A stretch of 64,000 nt of DNA. It comes from DATCJA01 sp963814955 (GTDB lineage Bacteria; Acidobacteriota; Vicinamibacteria; Vicinamibacterales; UBA2999). A program made the position numbers and the translations under genes. The first letter of the stretch is position 1. Every line of letters begins with the position of its first letter. Shown here in pieces: positions 1 through 7,738 of this stretch. The notes beneath the pieces were generated by a model. The model did no database searches. It was not told where the DNA came from and saw nothing but the letters and a program-made list of their open reading frames with translations. Location: assembly GCA_963814955.1 (NCBI GenBank), contig CAWFEX010000015.1, positions 62,001 to 126,000 of the forward strand, read 5' to 3'.

Positions 1-185
1 ATGCACAGATGCACGCCGGGAAGCGTCCAGTCAGTGAGGCCCGACGTGCCCAGCGCGCATCCGTCACAGACGCCGTCTTTCAGGATCCGCCACGCGAAGG
101 GAAGCTGATCGCGGTTCTCCCACGCCACCCGCACCATTTCACGGTAATGACGGGGCTTTTGATGACCAAGGCCGAATACGCTCAT
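1..185 (-). CDS. FdhF/YdeP-like molybdopterin oxidoreductase, N-terminal part
   Basis: This gene begins at ATG 183-185 on the minus strand and runs off the left edge after 61 codons. The visible protein starts MSVFGLGHQKPRHYREM and contains VAWENRDQLPFAWRILKDGV followed by CDGCALGTSGLTDWTLPG. I recognise this as the N-terminal region of the FdhF/YdeP family, which are formate-dehydrogenase-H-like molybdopterin-dependent oxidoreductases. The molybdopterin domain lies outside the window. An OxlT-like antiporter and FdhD lie just downstream, which supports a formate or oxalate role. The substrate of YdeP-type proteins is not settled, so the exact reaction is inferred. A 7-bp repeat array sits 18 bp upstream of the start codon. 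Confidence 0.8.
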   Translation of the reverse strand, partial: MSVFGLGHQKPRHYREMVRVAWENRDQLPFAWRILKDGVCDGCALGTSGLTDWTLPGVHLC

Positions 186-202
186 GGGAAGACGGTGTTC
201 AT

Positions 203-251
203 AAGTCAAAAGTCAAAAGTCAAAAGTCAAAGGTCAAAGGTCAAAGGTCAA
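203..251. repeat. 7-bp tandem repeat, seven units
   Basis: Four copies of AAGTCAA are followed by three of AGGTCAA with no spacer. The array lies immediately upstream of the molybdoenzyme start codon. It is one member of a dispersed family of degenerate heptamer arrays in this window (also near 2.7, 3.6, 16.3, 33.1, 42.9, 47.7, 54.4 and 57.4 kb). The rest of the interval from 186 to 353 shows no gene. Confidence 0.85.
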
Positions 252-353
252 AGGTACCTACGATTATGAAGACACGCGTACCGCAGCGCGATGGGCACCA
301 ACCGAACGACATACGACGAATGGAATCCAGTGAAGCGCATCACCCGCGTTCAG

Positions 354-1598
354 CTACGCACTCTTCGCCGGCACCGTCGCAGAAACAGTGGTTGCGTGCC
401 TGGTCCTGCCGAGCAGCACGGGAATAGCGGTGCTGACGAACATGAGCCCGGCGATCACGTAGAGCGCATCGCCGTACTGGCCCGTCTGCTGGCGCAGCGC
501 CGCAATCAGCATCGGTCCCAGAACTCCCGCGCAGCTCCACGCGGTCAGCATGAGGCCGTAGATAGAGCCGACGTTCTCGGCGCCAAAGCGATCGGCCGCG
601 AATGCCGGCATCGTGCCGAAGCCGCCTCCGTAGCACAGGAGAATGGCGCACGCCAGCATAGTGAATGCCGCGAAGCTCTCGACGGTCGGAAGCAAGGCAA
701 ATAGCAGCCCCTGGAGCGGAAACATGATCAGGAACACCATCTGCCGTCCGATGACGTCCGACAACGAGGCCCACAAGAACCGGCCCGCCCCGTTCGCGAT
801 CGAAATCGCGCCGACGAGTCCGGCCGCCGTCGCCGCACTGACGCCGGTGATCTCCTCGGCCATCGGCGCGGCCTGCGAAATGATGGCGATGCCGGCGGTG
901 GTATTGAGAAAGAGCAGCGCCCAGAGACCGTACCACTGCCAGCTCGCGAGTGCTTCCTGCAGCGTGTAGGTTTTGGCGGACCGCTGTTTCTGCTGCGCGG
1001 CAGATGGACTCCAGCCGAGCGGCGCAAATCCGGCAGGCGGATTTTTCATGAACGATCCGGCACAGGTCACGGCAATGAGATATGCGATGCCGAGCACCAC
1101 GAACGTTCCTGGCGCACCGATCTCCGACACGAGCCGTGTGGCCAGCGGCGCCGTGATCAGCGCGCCCGCTCCGAAACCTGCGACGGCAATACCCGTAATC
1201 ATGCCGCGCCGATCGGGAAACCACCGCACAAGTGTTGCGACCGGAACGATGTAGCCGAGTCCGAGCCCGATTCCGCCCATCAATCCGTAGGAGCCATACA
1301 TCCACCACAGCCGGCCATCCGAAAATCCGGCGAGCAGCACGCCCAGGCCGTACAGAACTCCCGATGCAATCGCGACCGTTCGCGGACCGACCCGACGCAT
1401 CCACAATCCGCCCGCGAACGCGGCAAAGCCGAGCACGAAGATCGCAATCGTAAACGTCAGCGTGACTTCGGAGATCGTCCAGCCGAACGCTTCAGTGAGC
1501 GGAATGCGGAAAACGCTCCAGGCATACACCGCCCCGAGCGCAATCTGCATGACGATGCCGGCCGCGGCAATGGGCCAGCGGCGTGAAACGGATGCCAT
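354..1598 (-). CDS. MFS transporter, oxalate/formate antiporter (OxlT-like)
   Basis: This 414-residue protein has about twelve hydrophobic segments. It starts MASVSRRWPIAAAGIVMQIA, with GAVYAWSVFRIPL in the first helix, a pattern typical of the oxalate/formate antiporter family of MFS. The MFS loop-2 motif reads MRRVGPRTVAI. I chose ATG 1596-1598 because AGGAGG lies 7 nt upstream; the reading frame stays open for a further 185 codons, but that part is low complexity and unlike MFS. It sits between the molybdoenzyme start and fdhD. An exchanger importing oxalate or a related acid and exporting formate fits a formate-oxidising partner. Substrate is inferred from family only. Confidence 0.85.
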   Translation of the reverse strand: MASVSRRWPIAAAGIVMQIALGAVYAWSVFRIPLTEAFGWTISEVTLTFTIAIFVLGFAAFAGGLWMRRVGPRTVAIASGVLYGLGVLLAGFSDGRLWWMYGSYGLMGGIGLGLGYIVPVATLVRWFPDRRGMITGIAVAGFGAGALITAPLATRLVSEIGAPGTFVVLGIAYLIAVTCAGSFMKNPPAGFAPLGWSPSAAQQKQRSAKTYTLQEALASWQWYGLWALLFLNTTAGIAIISQAAPMAEEITGVSAATAAGLVGAISIANGAGRFLWASLSDVIGRQMVFLIMFPLQGLLFALLPTVESFAAFTMLACAILLCYGGGFGTMPAFAADRFGAENVGSIYGLMLTAWSCAGVLGPMLIAALRQQTGQYGDALYVIAGLMFVSTAIPVLLGRTRHATTVSATVPAKSA

Positions 1599-1648
1599 CG
1601 TTGCCTCCTGGCGGGTGGCCGAATCGCGGACCTCGTGCCGAATGCAGC

Positions 1649-1781
1649 GCGCACGCTTTAGCGTGCGCCTGCGCGTGGTCGAGCAGCGCAGCATACCACC
1701 AGCGAGGCTCGCCTCGGGCCGACCAGCATGCGGGCTCCGCCTCGCTGGAGCAGTGTCTGATTGCCCGCCCTCCGGGCGGGC
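1649..1781. repeat. Two intergenic hairpins between antiporter and fdhD
   Basis: GCGCACGC and GCGTGCGC flank a TTTA loop at 1649-1668. A second perfect stem, GCCCGCCC/GGGCGGGC around TCC, lies at 1763-1781. They lie between divergently transcribed genes, so they are not obviously terminators. The first resembles the hairpin repeats with a four-base A/T-rich loop found elsewhere in the window. No gene is seen in 1599-1880. Confidence 0.7.
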
Positions 1782-1880
1782 GTAGACGGCTTGAACGGAT
1801 CGCGAACAGATTCGACTCGTTCGCGAGGATTTTCTGGACGGTCGACGTCCAGCGGCTGCTGTATCATGCCGGCGGATCGC

Positions 1881-2693
1881 ATGTCTTCCGTATCTGGCGT
1901 CGTTCAGGTGGATGTGCTCAAGGCGGACGCGCGGCGAACCACCGCCGCCACCGACCGCGTGGCCGAAGAAGCCCCGCTGGAGGTGCGTCTCCACGGAGAG
2001 CCGTTCTCCGTCATCATGCGCACGCCCGGATCCGATGTCGACCTGGTGGCAGGATTTCTGTTCACGGAATCCGTCGTTCGCGCAGCGGCAGACATCGAGC
2101 ACATCGATGACCGCGACGCGCCGAACGTCGTCAACGTGACGCTCGCGCCTCATCGCGCGGCAGATGTCCCCGACTTGATCGGTCAGCGGCGCCAGGTGGC
2201 GATGAACTCGTCTTGTGGCATGTGTGGCCGGCGGACCCTGGAGTCTCTCACCATCGATGGCCCGCCACTCGCCTCACGCTGGACCGTTGATGCAGGCACC
2301 ATCGTGGGGCTGCCGCCCGTGTTGCGCGACGCGCAGCGCGCCTTTGCGGAAACGGGCGGTCTCCATGCCGCGGGCGTGTTCGATACCGCCGGAGCGCTGC
2401 AGCTCAGCGCCGAGGACGTCGGCCGGCACAATGCGGTCGACAAGCTGCTGGGACGACTGCTGATGAGCGGTCGCCTGCCCCTCGAGGATTTGCTGCTCTT
2501 CGTCAGCGGCCGTTCGTCATTCGAGATCGTACAGAAGGCGTATCTCGGCGGGCTGCCGCTCATTGCCGCGGTTTCGGCACCGTCGAGTCTCGCGATCGAG
2601 CTGGCAAACCGCGCCGGCATCACGCTGCTTGGTTTCGTGCGCGGCGATCGATTCAACGTCTATACGCATCCCGGACGAGTCAGGGTGGGCTGA
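1881..2693 (+). CDS. fdhD: Formate dehydrogenase accessory sulfurtransferase FdhD
   Basis: This is a 270-residue cytoplasmic protein matching FdhD, which moves sulfur from IscS to the molybdopterin cofactor of formate dehydrogenases. Diagnostic motifs are NSSCGMCGRR with the CxxC sulfur-transfer cysteines, VGRHNAVDKLLG and FVSGRSSFEIVQKA. I chose ATG 1881 because GGCGGA lies just upstream; ATG 1866 in the same frame is an alternative. The gene is divergent from the OxlT-like antiporter, and the molybdoenzyme at the left edge is its likely client. Confidence 0.93.
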   Translation: MSSVSGVVQVDVLKADARRTTAATDRVAEEAPLEVRLHGEPFSVIMRTPGSDVDLVAGFLFTESVVRAAADIEHIDDRDAPNVVNVTLAPHRAADVPDLIGQRRQVAMNSSCGMCGRRTLESLTIDGPPLASRWTVDAGTIVGLPPVLRDAQRAFAETGGLHAAGVFDTAGALQLSAEDVGRHNAVDKLLGRLLMSGRLPLEDLLLFVSGRSSFEIVQKAYLGGLPLIAAVSAPSSLAIELANRAGITLLGFVRGDRFNVYTHPGRVRVG

Positions 2694-2713
2694 AGACGAT
2701 GGAGTTGTAAGTG

Positions 2714-2808
2714 AAAAGGCAAAAGTCAAAAGGCAAAGGTCAAAGGTCGAAGGTCAAAGCGATGCCGCGATCCGGCCCGCCTGGACCCGCGCAGGCTGAA
2801 GCCTGCGC
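2714..2808. repeat. 7-bp repeat array plus hairpin repeat
   Basis: Six units of a degenerate heptamer (AAAAGGC, AAAAGTC, AAAGGTC and GAAGGTC variants) run from 2714 to 2755. A perfect stem GCGCAGGC-TGAA-GCCTGCGC follows at 2789-2808. The hairpin sits just beyond the stop codon of the convergent gene at 2815 and could act as a bidirectional terminator stem, though no T-run follows. Confidence 0.75.
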
Positions 2809-2814
2809 GCTACT

Positions 2815-3606
2815 TCACCTATCGCCTGCGGTGACGCCGGCCCGTCGTTCCTTCTCGAGCTCCAGATAGGTGTGGCATTCGTACTCGAGCAGCTGAATGT
2901 TGGGCTCGATGCGGCGGTAGAGTGGGAACCGGATTTTGAACGGTCGGGCGAATACAGCCGGATCCTCGACCGTGGCTTCGTACCAGAGGTGATCCGCGCT
3001 CGTACGCGTCCATCGTTCCACGAGGTGCATGCTGTCGCTGTGGTAGTTGCCGGAACGATCGAACCAGTTCTGGTCCGTGAAGTGGACAACGTCGACAACG
3101 AGCGAGTCACCGTCCCATCGGCCGCGCGAATCACCCATGAACCATTGGATCTTCCCTTCCGGATGCTTGCTGTTCAGATAGATGTGACGCGACGTGTGCA
3201 CGTACTCATAAAGAATCGTGATCTGATTCGGCGTCTGCACGATCTCGAAGGGGTACGGCATGTAATTGATGCGCGGCGTTCCCACCATGAAGCACTTCGA
3301 CTCGGGATCCTCCGTGAAACGGTTGCGGAAATTTTCCTGTCGTCGGGCCAGCGCCAAAGGCAAGTACGGAATTTCGTTCCCTTCGACGATGCCCTGGCCC
3401 GCAGGGATACCGAGCTGAGCGGGATGGTCCTGGATGTTCCAGACGGCGGTATTTACCGCCTGCCACACGCCCTGCAGGTCCAGTTGCCCGTCCTGCGTCT
3501 GCGAAGCCTTGTACGTGGTCGGCGCCTGACCCTTCACCGGCGTCAACGCCAGGATTGCCATCGTCAACGACGCGGCAACAACGGCCGCGATCCGAAACTG
3601 AGTCAC
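2815..3606 (-). CDS. Secreted hypothetical protein of the D-L-x-G-x-W family
   Basis: The 263-residue protein has an N-terminal signal peptide (MTQFRIAAVVAASLTMAILA) with likely cleavage after VKGQA. The mature part has DGQLDLQGVWQAV near residue 45 and a GDSRGRWDGDSLVVDVV segment near residue 160. Both motifs recur in the paralogue at 4067-5017, which has DLSGYW and GDSRGRWEGETLVVETR. I do not know its function. It is the last gene of a four-gene operon that alternates this family with DUF6152 proteins. A periplasmic location is inferred from the signal peptide. Confidence 0.8.
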   Translation of the reverse strand: MTQFRIAAVVAASLTMAILALTPVKGQAPTTYKASQTQDGQLDLQGVWQAVNTAVWNIQDHPAQLGIPAGQGIVEGNEIPYLPLALARRQENFRNRFTEDPESKCFMVGTPRINYMPYPFEIVQTPNQITILYEYVHTSRHIYLNSKHPEGKIQWFMGDSRGRWDGDSLVVDVVHFTDQNWFDRSGNYHSDSMHLVERWTRTSADHLWYEATVEDPAVFARPFKIRFPLYRRIEPNIQLLEYECHTYLELEKERRAGVTAGDR

Positions 3607-3642
3607 GTGAGCGAGCTCCCTTAACTTCTGAACTTACTTTCT

Positions 3643-3670
3643 ACTTTTGACTTTTGACTTTTTACTTATT
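3643..3670. repeat. 7-bp repeat between operon genes
   Basis: Units ACTTTTG, ACTTTTG, ACTTTTT and ACTTATT lie in the 59-bp gap between two operon genes. The last unit overlaps the stop codon of the upstream gene (3666-3668). Confidence 0.7.
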
Positions 3671-4070
3671 TATTGCTCCCGTCCGCCGGTGTGCCGGCGA
3701 ACAACGTGCGGCCGTCGGGCAGCTTCACGTCCGTCGAGCTGATCGTGCGTGAACTGTCACGCGACGGATATCCCGTGACCGCCACCATCGAACGGGGCGG
3801 CAAATCGGTCTGACGCCAGCCGCGGCGGTACAAAGAGTTGGGGCTGGCGAACTCGATCGCCCAGTTCCGAACTTCCCCCTTCTCGTCCTTCACGTCGATG
3901 TACAGCCACGCATGTGGATTGGTCCACTTCATCTCCGTAATCGCGCCGGTCAGCGTGACGGTCCGGGTGATATCGAACTCGACCGTCAGTGAGTGGTGAG
4001 CCGATGCAATCGAGGCGATGGCTCCGACCATCCCGACGGCAACGCCCACGACGCGAAGTCGTCTGTTCAT
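3666..4070 (-). CDS. Secreted DUF6152-family protein
   Basis: This 134-residue protein has a signal peptide ending in ASAHHS, directly followed by the family-typical start of the mature chain. The segment VTLTGAITEMKWTNPHAWLY and the motif NWAIEFASPNSLYRRGW are characteristic of DUF6152, a small beta-rich domain of unknown role. Its start overlaps the stop of the upstream gene at 4067 by 4 bp, indicating translational coupling. Paired histidines right after the signal peptide could bind a metal, but that is inference. Confidence 0.82.
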   Translation of the reverse strand: MNRRLRVVGVAVGMVGAIASIASAHHSLTVEFDITRTVTLTGAITEMKWTNPHAWLYIDVKDEKGEVRNWAIEFASPNSLYRRGWRQTDLPPRSMVAVTGYPSRDSSRTISSTDVKLPDGRTLFAGTPADGSNK

Positions 4071-5017
4071 CTGGAGCTCCTGCTGGCTGCCGCCCGCTCA
4101 AAGGCGTCCTTGAGCGTCTGGGCTTCCTTCGAGGAAATGCCTGGATACGTGCGGTAACCGAGATTGCGAAGATGATCGGAATTCGCCTCGCCTTCGTAAC
4201 ACGACTCTTCCCACAGCTCGAACCCGGCCCGCGTGTTCCGACGCAGCGCCGACGCCATCGAGAATGGACGCGTATACACGAGCGGATCGTTGATCGTGAT
4301 TTCCCACAGCAGCGAGTTCGGCTCGAACATGGTGAAGCGTTCGGTGACAACGCCGGCGTCGGTCACAAAACGGCCCTGCTGATCCAGCCATCCACGACCG
4401 TTCTGGTTTCGCGTCTCGACCACCAGCGTCTCGCCTTCCCAACGTCCGCGGGAGTCACCCTGCCAGAGCACGATGTCCTTCCCCACGTGGGGCCGGCCAT
4501 CAAGGACGATGTTGCGAAAGGCGTTCGTCTCTTCGGACAGTTGCACCAACCGCGTCGGGGTCTGGAGAAACTGGTACTGGCCCATGTAGAGGTGGCGCGG
4601 CACACCTGACTGAAAACACTGTGCGTTCTGATCGATGTACTTGGCCCTGTTCTGAGCCCGCTGCGCTTCGGCCCACGCCTGCATCGGTACCTTCCCGTCC
4701 GGAGCGTCCACCACAAAGCTTGGTCCGCCGTTGTCATCCGGCGTGCGCGGATGTGCCTCCACGTTCTCGTGAGGGACCTGCGTGCCGCCCCAGTATCCGG
4801 ACAGATCGGGCTTGCCGTCTTTCGTCCGCGGCGCCTTGAACGTTTTCGCCTTCTCGCGCGCGCATGCAAGCACCGCGAGCGGATTGTTGTCGGGGCACAC
4901 GGACCCCTGCGTCGGTGGAAGAGAAGGGATCGCCTGACCCGCCGCGCGCGTCGGAGTCAGCAACAGGACCCACGCGATCGCGATCGCGCCGACGACGCCG
5001 AGTACTCTATTGCCCAT
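4067..5017 (-). CDS. Secreted hypothetical protein of the D-L-x-G-x-W family
   Basis: The 316-residue protein starts MGNRVLGVVGAIAIAWVLLL, an export signal. It carries RTKDGKPDLSGYWGG near residue 75 and GDSRGRWEGETLVVETR near residue 205, both shared with the protein at 2815-3606. The two are paralogues, each followed or preceded by a DUF6152 gene. Four cysteines in the mature chain may form disulphides. Function unknown; I see no enzyme motif. The 3' end overlaps the next gene by 4 bp. Confidence 0.8.
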   Translation of the reverse strand: MGNRVLGVVGAIAIAWVLLLTPTRAAGQAIPSLPPTQGSVCPDNNPLAVLACAREKAKTFKAPRTKDGKPDLSGYWGGTQVPHENVEAHPRTPDDNGGPSFVVDAPDGKVPMQAWAEAQRAQNRAKYIDQNAQCFQSGVPRHLYMGQYQFLQTPTRLVQLSEETNAFRNIVLDGRPHVGKDIVLWQGDSRGRWEGETLVVETRNQNGRGWLDQQGRFVTDAGVVTERFTMFEPNSLLWEITINDPLVYTRPFSMASALRRNTRAGFELWEESCYEGEANSDHLRNLGYRTYPGISSKEAQTLKDAFERAAASRSSR

Positions 5018-5076
5018 TGGCCCTCCGCAGAAGACACACGTCTAGTGGAATGTCCCCCTCGTGAATTACCAGCTGG

Positions 5077-5463
5077 TCAGCGGCGCCCGCCGCCGCCCCA
5101 CGTCCATCCGTCGGCAGGACGTCTGATGCCCTTCAAGTGCACTTTGTTTTCGGACCCGGCACGCCCGGGGCTGCCCGTCACGATTACGGCATCACCGGGC
5201 TTGAGGGTGTCTTTGGTGACGCCCTGACCGCTCAGCCGGCGTGGATTTCCCCACTCCGCCGAGAACGTTTGCGCGCGTCCATCCTGATCGCGGCTTGTGA
5301 ATATCAGAATTGCGTGCGGACTCCGGAGCTGAAACTCCTGTACCACGCCTTCGAGTGTGACCGACTGATCCTCAAAGTAATAGGCCGCAAAGGAATGATG
5401 TGCGGACACCTGCGCGACTGTCACAAGCGTCCCGATGACGAGGGCCGTCAATGTGCGTCTCAC
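5077..5463 (-). CDS. Secreted DUF6152-family protein, first gene of operon
   Basis: The 128-residue protein has a signal peptide ending VSAHHSFAAYY, the hallmark start of DUF6152. Further family features are VTLEGVVQEFQLRSPHAILI and a glycine-rich tail. It is the promoter-proximal gene of the run 5463 to 2815. The region upstream that should carry its promoter is occupied by the 52-bp tandem array at 5509-5810, so the array may influence its expression (inference). Confidence 0.82.
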   Translation of the reverse strand: MRRTLTALVIGTLVTVAQVSAHHSFAAYYFEDQSVTLEGVVQEFQLRSPHAILIFTSRDQDGRAQTFSAEWGNPRRLSGQGVTKDTLKPGDAVIVTGSPGRAGSENKVHLKGIRRPADGWTWGGGGRR

Positions 5464-5508
5464 GATGCTCCTCCTGAACGCCTAACAGCTTAGACCAGTT
5501 TTACATTG

Positions 5509-5810
5509 ACGTATCGCCCTGGTCCGGCTGAAGCCGGACACTACGTACGGTAGGAGCCTGACGTATCGCCCTGGTCCGGCTAAAGCCGAACACTACGTAC
5601 GGGAGGAGCCTGACGTATCGCCCTGGTCCGGCTAAAGCCGGACACTACGTACGGGAGGAGCCTGACGTATCGCCCTGGTCCGGCTAAAGCCGGACACTAC
5701 GTACGGTAGGAGCCTGACGTATCGCCCTGGTCCGGCTGAAGCCGGACACTACGTACGGTAGGAGCCTGACGTATCGCCGCTGGTCCGGCCGAAGCCGGAC
5801 ACTACGTACG
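5509..5810. repeat. 52-bp tandem array, six copies, each with a hairpin
   Basis: The segment GGTCCGGC begins at 5521, 5573, 5625, 5677, 5729 and 5782, so the period is 52 bp, with one extra base before the last copy. Each unit contains TCCGGC-TRAA-GCCGGA, a perfect or near-perfect stem, and the shared arms GACGTATCGCCCT and ACTACGTACG. Copies differ at only a few bases. There are no unique spacers, so this is not CRISPR. The array lies between divergent genes. Confidence 0.95.
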
Positions 5811-6179
5811 TTGGCGTCTGTGCGATCCGGTGGATGTCGCCGTGGTCCGGTGGGATGCCTTCTTCGACCCGCCGCGCCTCGCATCTGTTCGCGGAACACC
5901 CGACGAACCCGGAAGAAGGGTGCGCCGAGCCGGGGACTCGGCCGGCCGAGGCGGTCGCGGCAAATCCGGAAAGATCGCGAACAGGTCGATCTGCTTCGCT
6001 GCGGTGCGGGTGCGTCGCGCTGGCCGCGGATTCGGGGGTTTGGCCGCCCGCCGCTGAATCGGCGGCACGGACGCATGCTGTGCGGGAACGTTGCCAGGGG
6101 CCACCAGCGGCGGGACTTTTGCCGGTGGCCGCGGTGGCGGCACTGTCCCGACGCGTCGTGGAACCGGCGTTCGACTCAT
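5802..6179 (-). CDS. Small proline- and arginine-rich protein with QIDLF motif
   Basis: This is a possible 125-residue protein starting MSRTPVPRRVGTVPPPRP. It is almost entirely Pro, Arg and Ala apart from KQIDLFAIFPDLPRPPRP at residues 62-79. Third codon positions in that segment are mostly G or C, as expected for a coding frame in this genome. QIDLF fits the short motif (Qxx[L/I]F, QL[SD]LF type) used by bacterial proteins to bind the DNA polymerase sliding clamp. There is no clear ribosome binding site, and the stop codon lies inside the last unit of the 52-bp array. It could be a chance frame opposite the leader of the amidase gene. Confidence 0.4.
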   Translation of the reverse strand: MSRTPVPRRVGTVPPPRPPAKVPPLVAPGNVPAQHASVPPIQRRAAKPPNPRPARRTRTAAKQIDLFAIFPDLPRPPRPAESPARRTLLPGSSGVPRTDARRGGSKKASHRTTATSTGSHRRQRT

Positions 6180-6229
6180 CAGCGGGCGAATGATAACAGG
6201 AGAGGTAAACGTCGTGCGATCATGGGTCC

Positions 6230-7738
6230 GTGCGGGGCGTGGCCTCTCTGATCGTGTCTGCGATGGTGCTCCTGACATTGGTATACGCACAGAACCCACC
6301 GGCAGCGCCACTCACGCTCGTGTCCCGGGAAGGCCGTCGACCCGTCCCCACCACGATTGCAAACGGTCAGGAACTGATCGCTCTTGACGACGTAGCGTCG
6401 CTTTTCCAGGTGGCCGTACGGGAAGACACGTTGGCGGGTGGCATTACCGTCACGTACCGGGGCCGCACCATCGTCCTGGCCGCAGACCAACCGATGGCGT
6501 CCGTCAACGGACGCGTGGTTACACTGCCAGCGCCGCCCGTTCGATCGGGACGCCGGTGGCTGGTCCCTCTCGAATTCCTGCCGCGCGCGCTGGCGCCCCT
6601 TCTCGAGACGCGCGTCGACCTCAGGCGCCCGTCGCGTCTTTTGATCGTTGGCGACGTGGCGGTACCGCGCGTCACCGCGCGGATTGATGCCGCAGGCCCG
6701 CCAACTCGCGCCACCCTCGAGATCGCGCCGGCGGCCCCGGTCAGGGTGACGCGCGAAGGCAACCGCGTGGTTGCGCGCATCGATGCCGACGCGCTCGACA
6801 TCGGACTTCCCGGCGAGGGCGGCGGCCTCGTCACGGGGTTCCGTCCGGGGGATCAGCCGACGTCGATATTCGTTGTCCTCGACGACCGTGCGGGCAACAC
6901 CCGATTCACGCCTGCCGATTCTGGCGGCGTCACGCGCGTTGTTATCGAGGTGGCTCCGGCGGCCGCCACCGAAACAGCGGCTGCGCCTCCGGCGCCAACG
7001 CCCGCACCTTCGGAGCCAGCCGCACCGCCGCTTCTGAACGTGTCGCGATCGGTGCTGCAGACAATTGCCATCGATCCCGGCCACGGCGGCGCCGACGCAG
7101 GCGTGCACCCGTCTGGTGGAGCGGAGGAAAAACAGATCACGCTGCAGGTGGCGCGGCGCCTGAGAACGCTCATCGAAATGAAGCTCGGCGTTCGTGTGAT
7201 CATGACGCGCGACGACGACACGTTGGTGAGCCTCGACGACCGCGCGGCCGCCGCGAACAACAGCAAAGCGGACCTCTTTCTCAGTCTTCACCTCAACGCG
7301 TCTCCCGTGACGAGCGTCGCGGGCGCCGAAGTCTTTCACCTCCGTCTCGACCGCGAAGGCGAAGATGCACGGCGGGCGGCAGAGACGGAAGCCGTGACGC
7401 TGCCGGTACTCGGCGGAGCGACGCGGAGCATCGACGTCATTCAGTGGGATCTGGCACAAGTCCGCCACGTCGATCAATCGTCGGCCTTCGCCGCCATCCT
7501 CGAAGACTCGCTGCGCGGCGCAAAGGTGAAGATGGCCGCCCGTCCCCGCCAGGACGCGCCAATCCGCCTGCTGACGAGCGTGAACATGCCGGCGGCTCTG
7601 ATTGAAATGGCGTATCTCACCAACGCCGCCGACCGGCGCCTGGTGCGCTCCGAGGATTACCAGAACGCGATGGCGCAGGGCCTCTACGATGCCGTGCTGC
7701 GCTTTCGGGCATATCTCGAAGATCAGCGTCCCCAATGA
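6230..7738 (+). CDS. N-acetylmuramoyl-L-alanine amidase (Amidase_3)
   Basis: The 502-residue exported protein hydrolyses the amide between MurNAc and L-Ala in peptidoglycan. Residues 1-20 are a signal peptide. About 30-250 hold a copper-amine-oxidase-N/AMIN-like wall-targeting region, then an Ala/Pro linker. The catalytic domain begins near residue 280 with IAIDPGHGGADAG, followed by the zinc-ligand glutamate in GGAEEKQIT, SLHLNAS and ALIEMAYLTN. The only start in this frame is GTG 6230, because a stop lies at 6206; the good Shine-Dalgarno at 6198-6205 is better placed for GTG 6214 in another frame, so a small indel in the leader is possible. It overlaps the GerMN gene by 4 bp. Confidence 0.9.
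   Translation: MRGVASLIVSAMVLLTLVYAQNPPAAPLTLVSREGRRPVPTTIANGQELIALDDVASLFQVAVREDTLAGGITVTYRGRTIVLAADQPMASVNGRVVTLPAPPVRSGRRWLVPLEFLPRALAPLLETRVDLRRPSRLLIVGDVAVPRVTARIDAAGPPTRATLEIAPAAPVRVTREGNRVVARIDADALDIGLPGEGGGLVTGFRPGDQPTSIFVVLDDRAGNTRFTPADSGGVTRVVIEVAPAAATETAAAPPAPTPAPSEPAAPPLLNVSRSVLQTIAIDPGHGGADAGVHPSGGAEEKQITLQVARRLRTLIEMKLGVRVIMTRDDDTLVSLDDRAAAANNSKADLFLSLHLNASPVTSVAGAEVFHLRLDREGEDARRAAETEAVTLPVLGGATRSIDVIQWDLAQVRHVDQSSAFAAILEDSLRGAKVKMAARPRQDAPIRLLTSVNMPAALIEMAYLTNAADRRLVRSEDYQNAMAQGLYDAVLRFRAYLEDQRPQ

Noticed and set aside
2789..2808. Rho-independent terminator
   Set aside because: The stem is perfect but no T-run follows on either strand, and the same palindrome recurs as a dispersed repeat.
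5509..5810. CRISPR array
   Set aside because: Units of 52 bp are nearly identical across their entire length with no unique spacers and no cas genes.
6179..7735. Long minus-strand frame opposite the amidase
   Set aside because: Shadow of a well-supported amidase; the composition is Arg/His-rich with no family motif.
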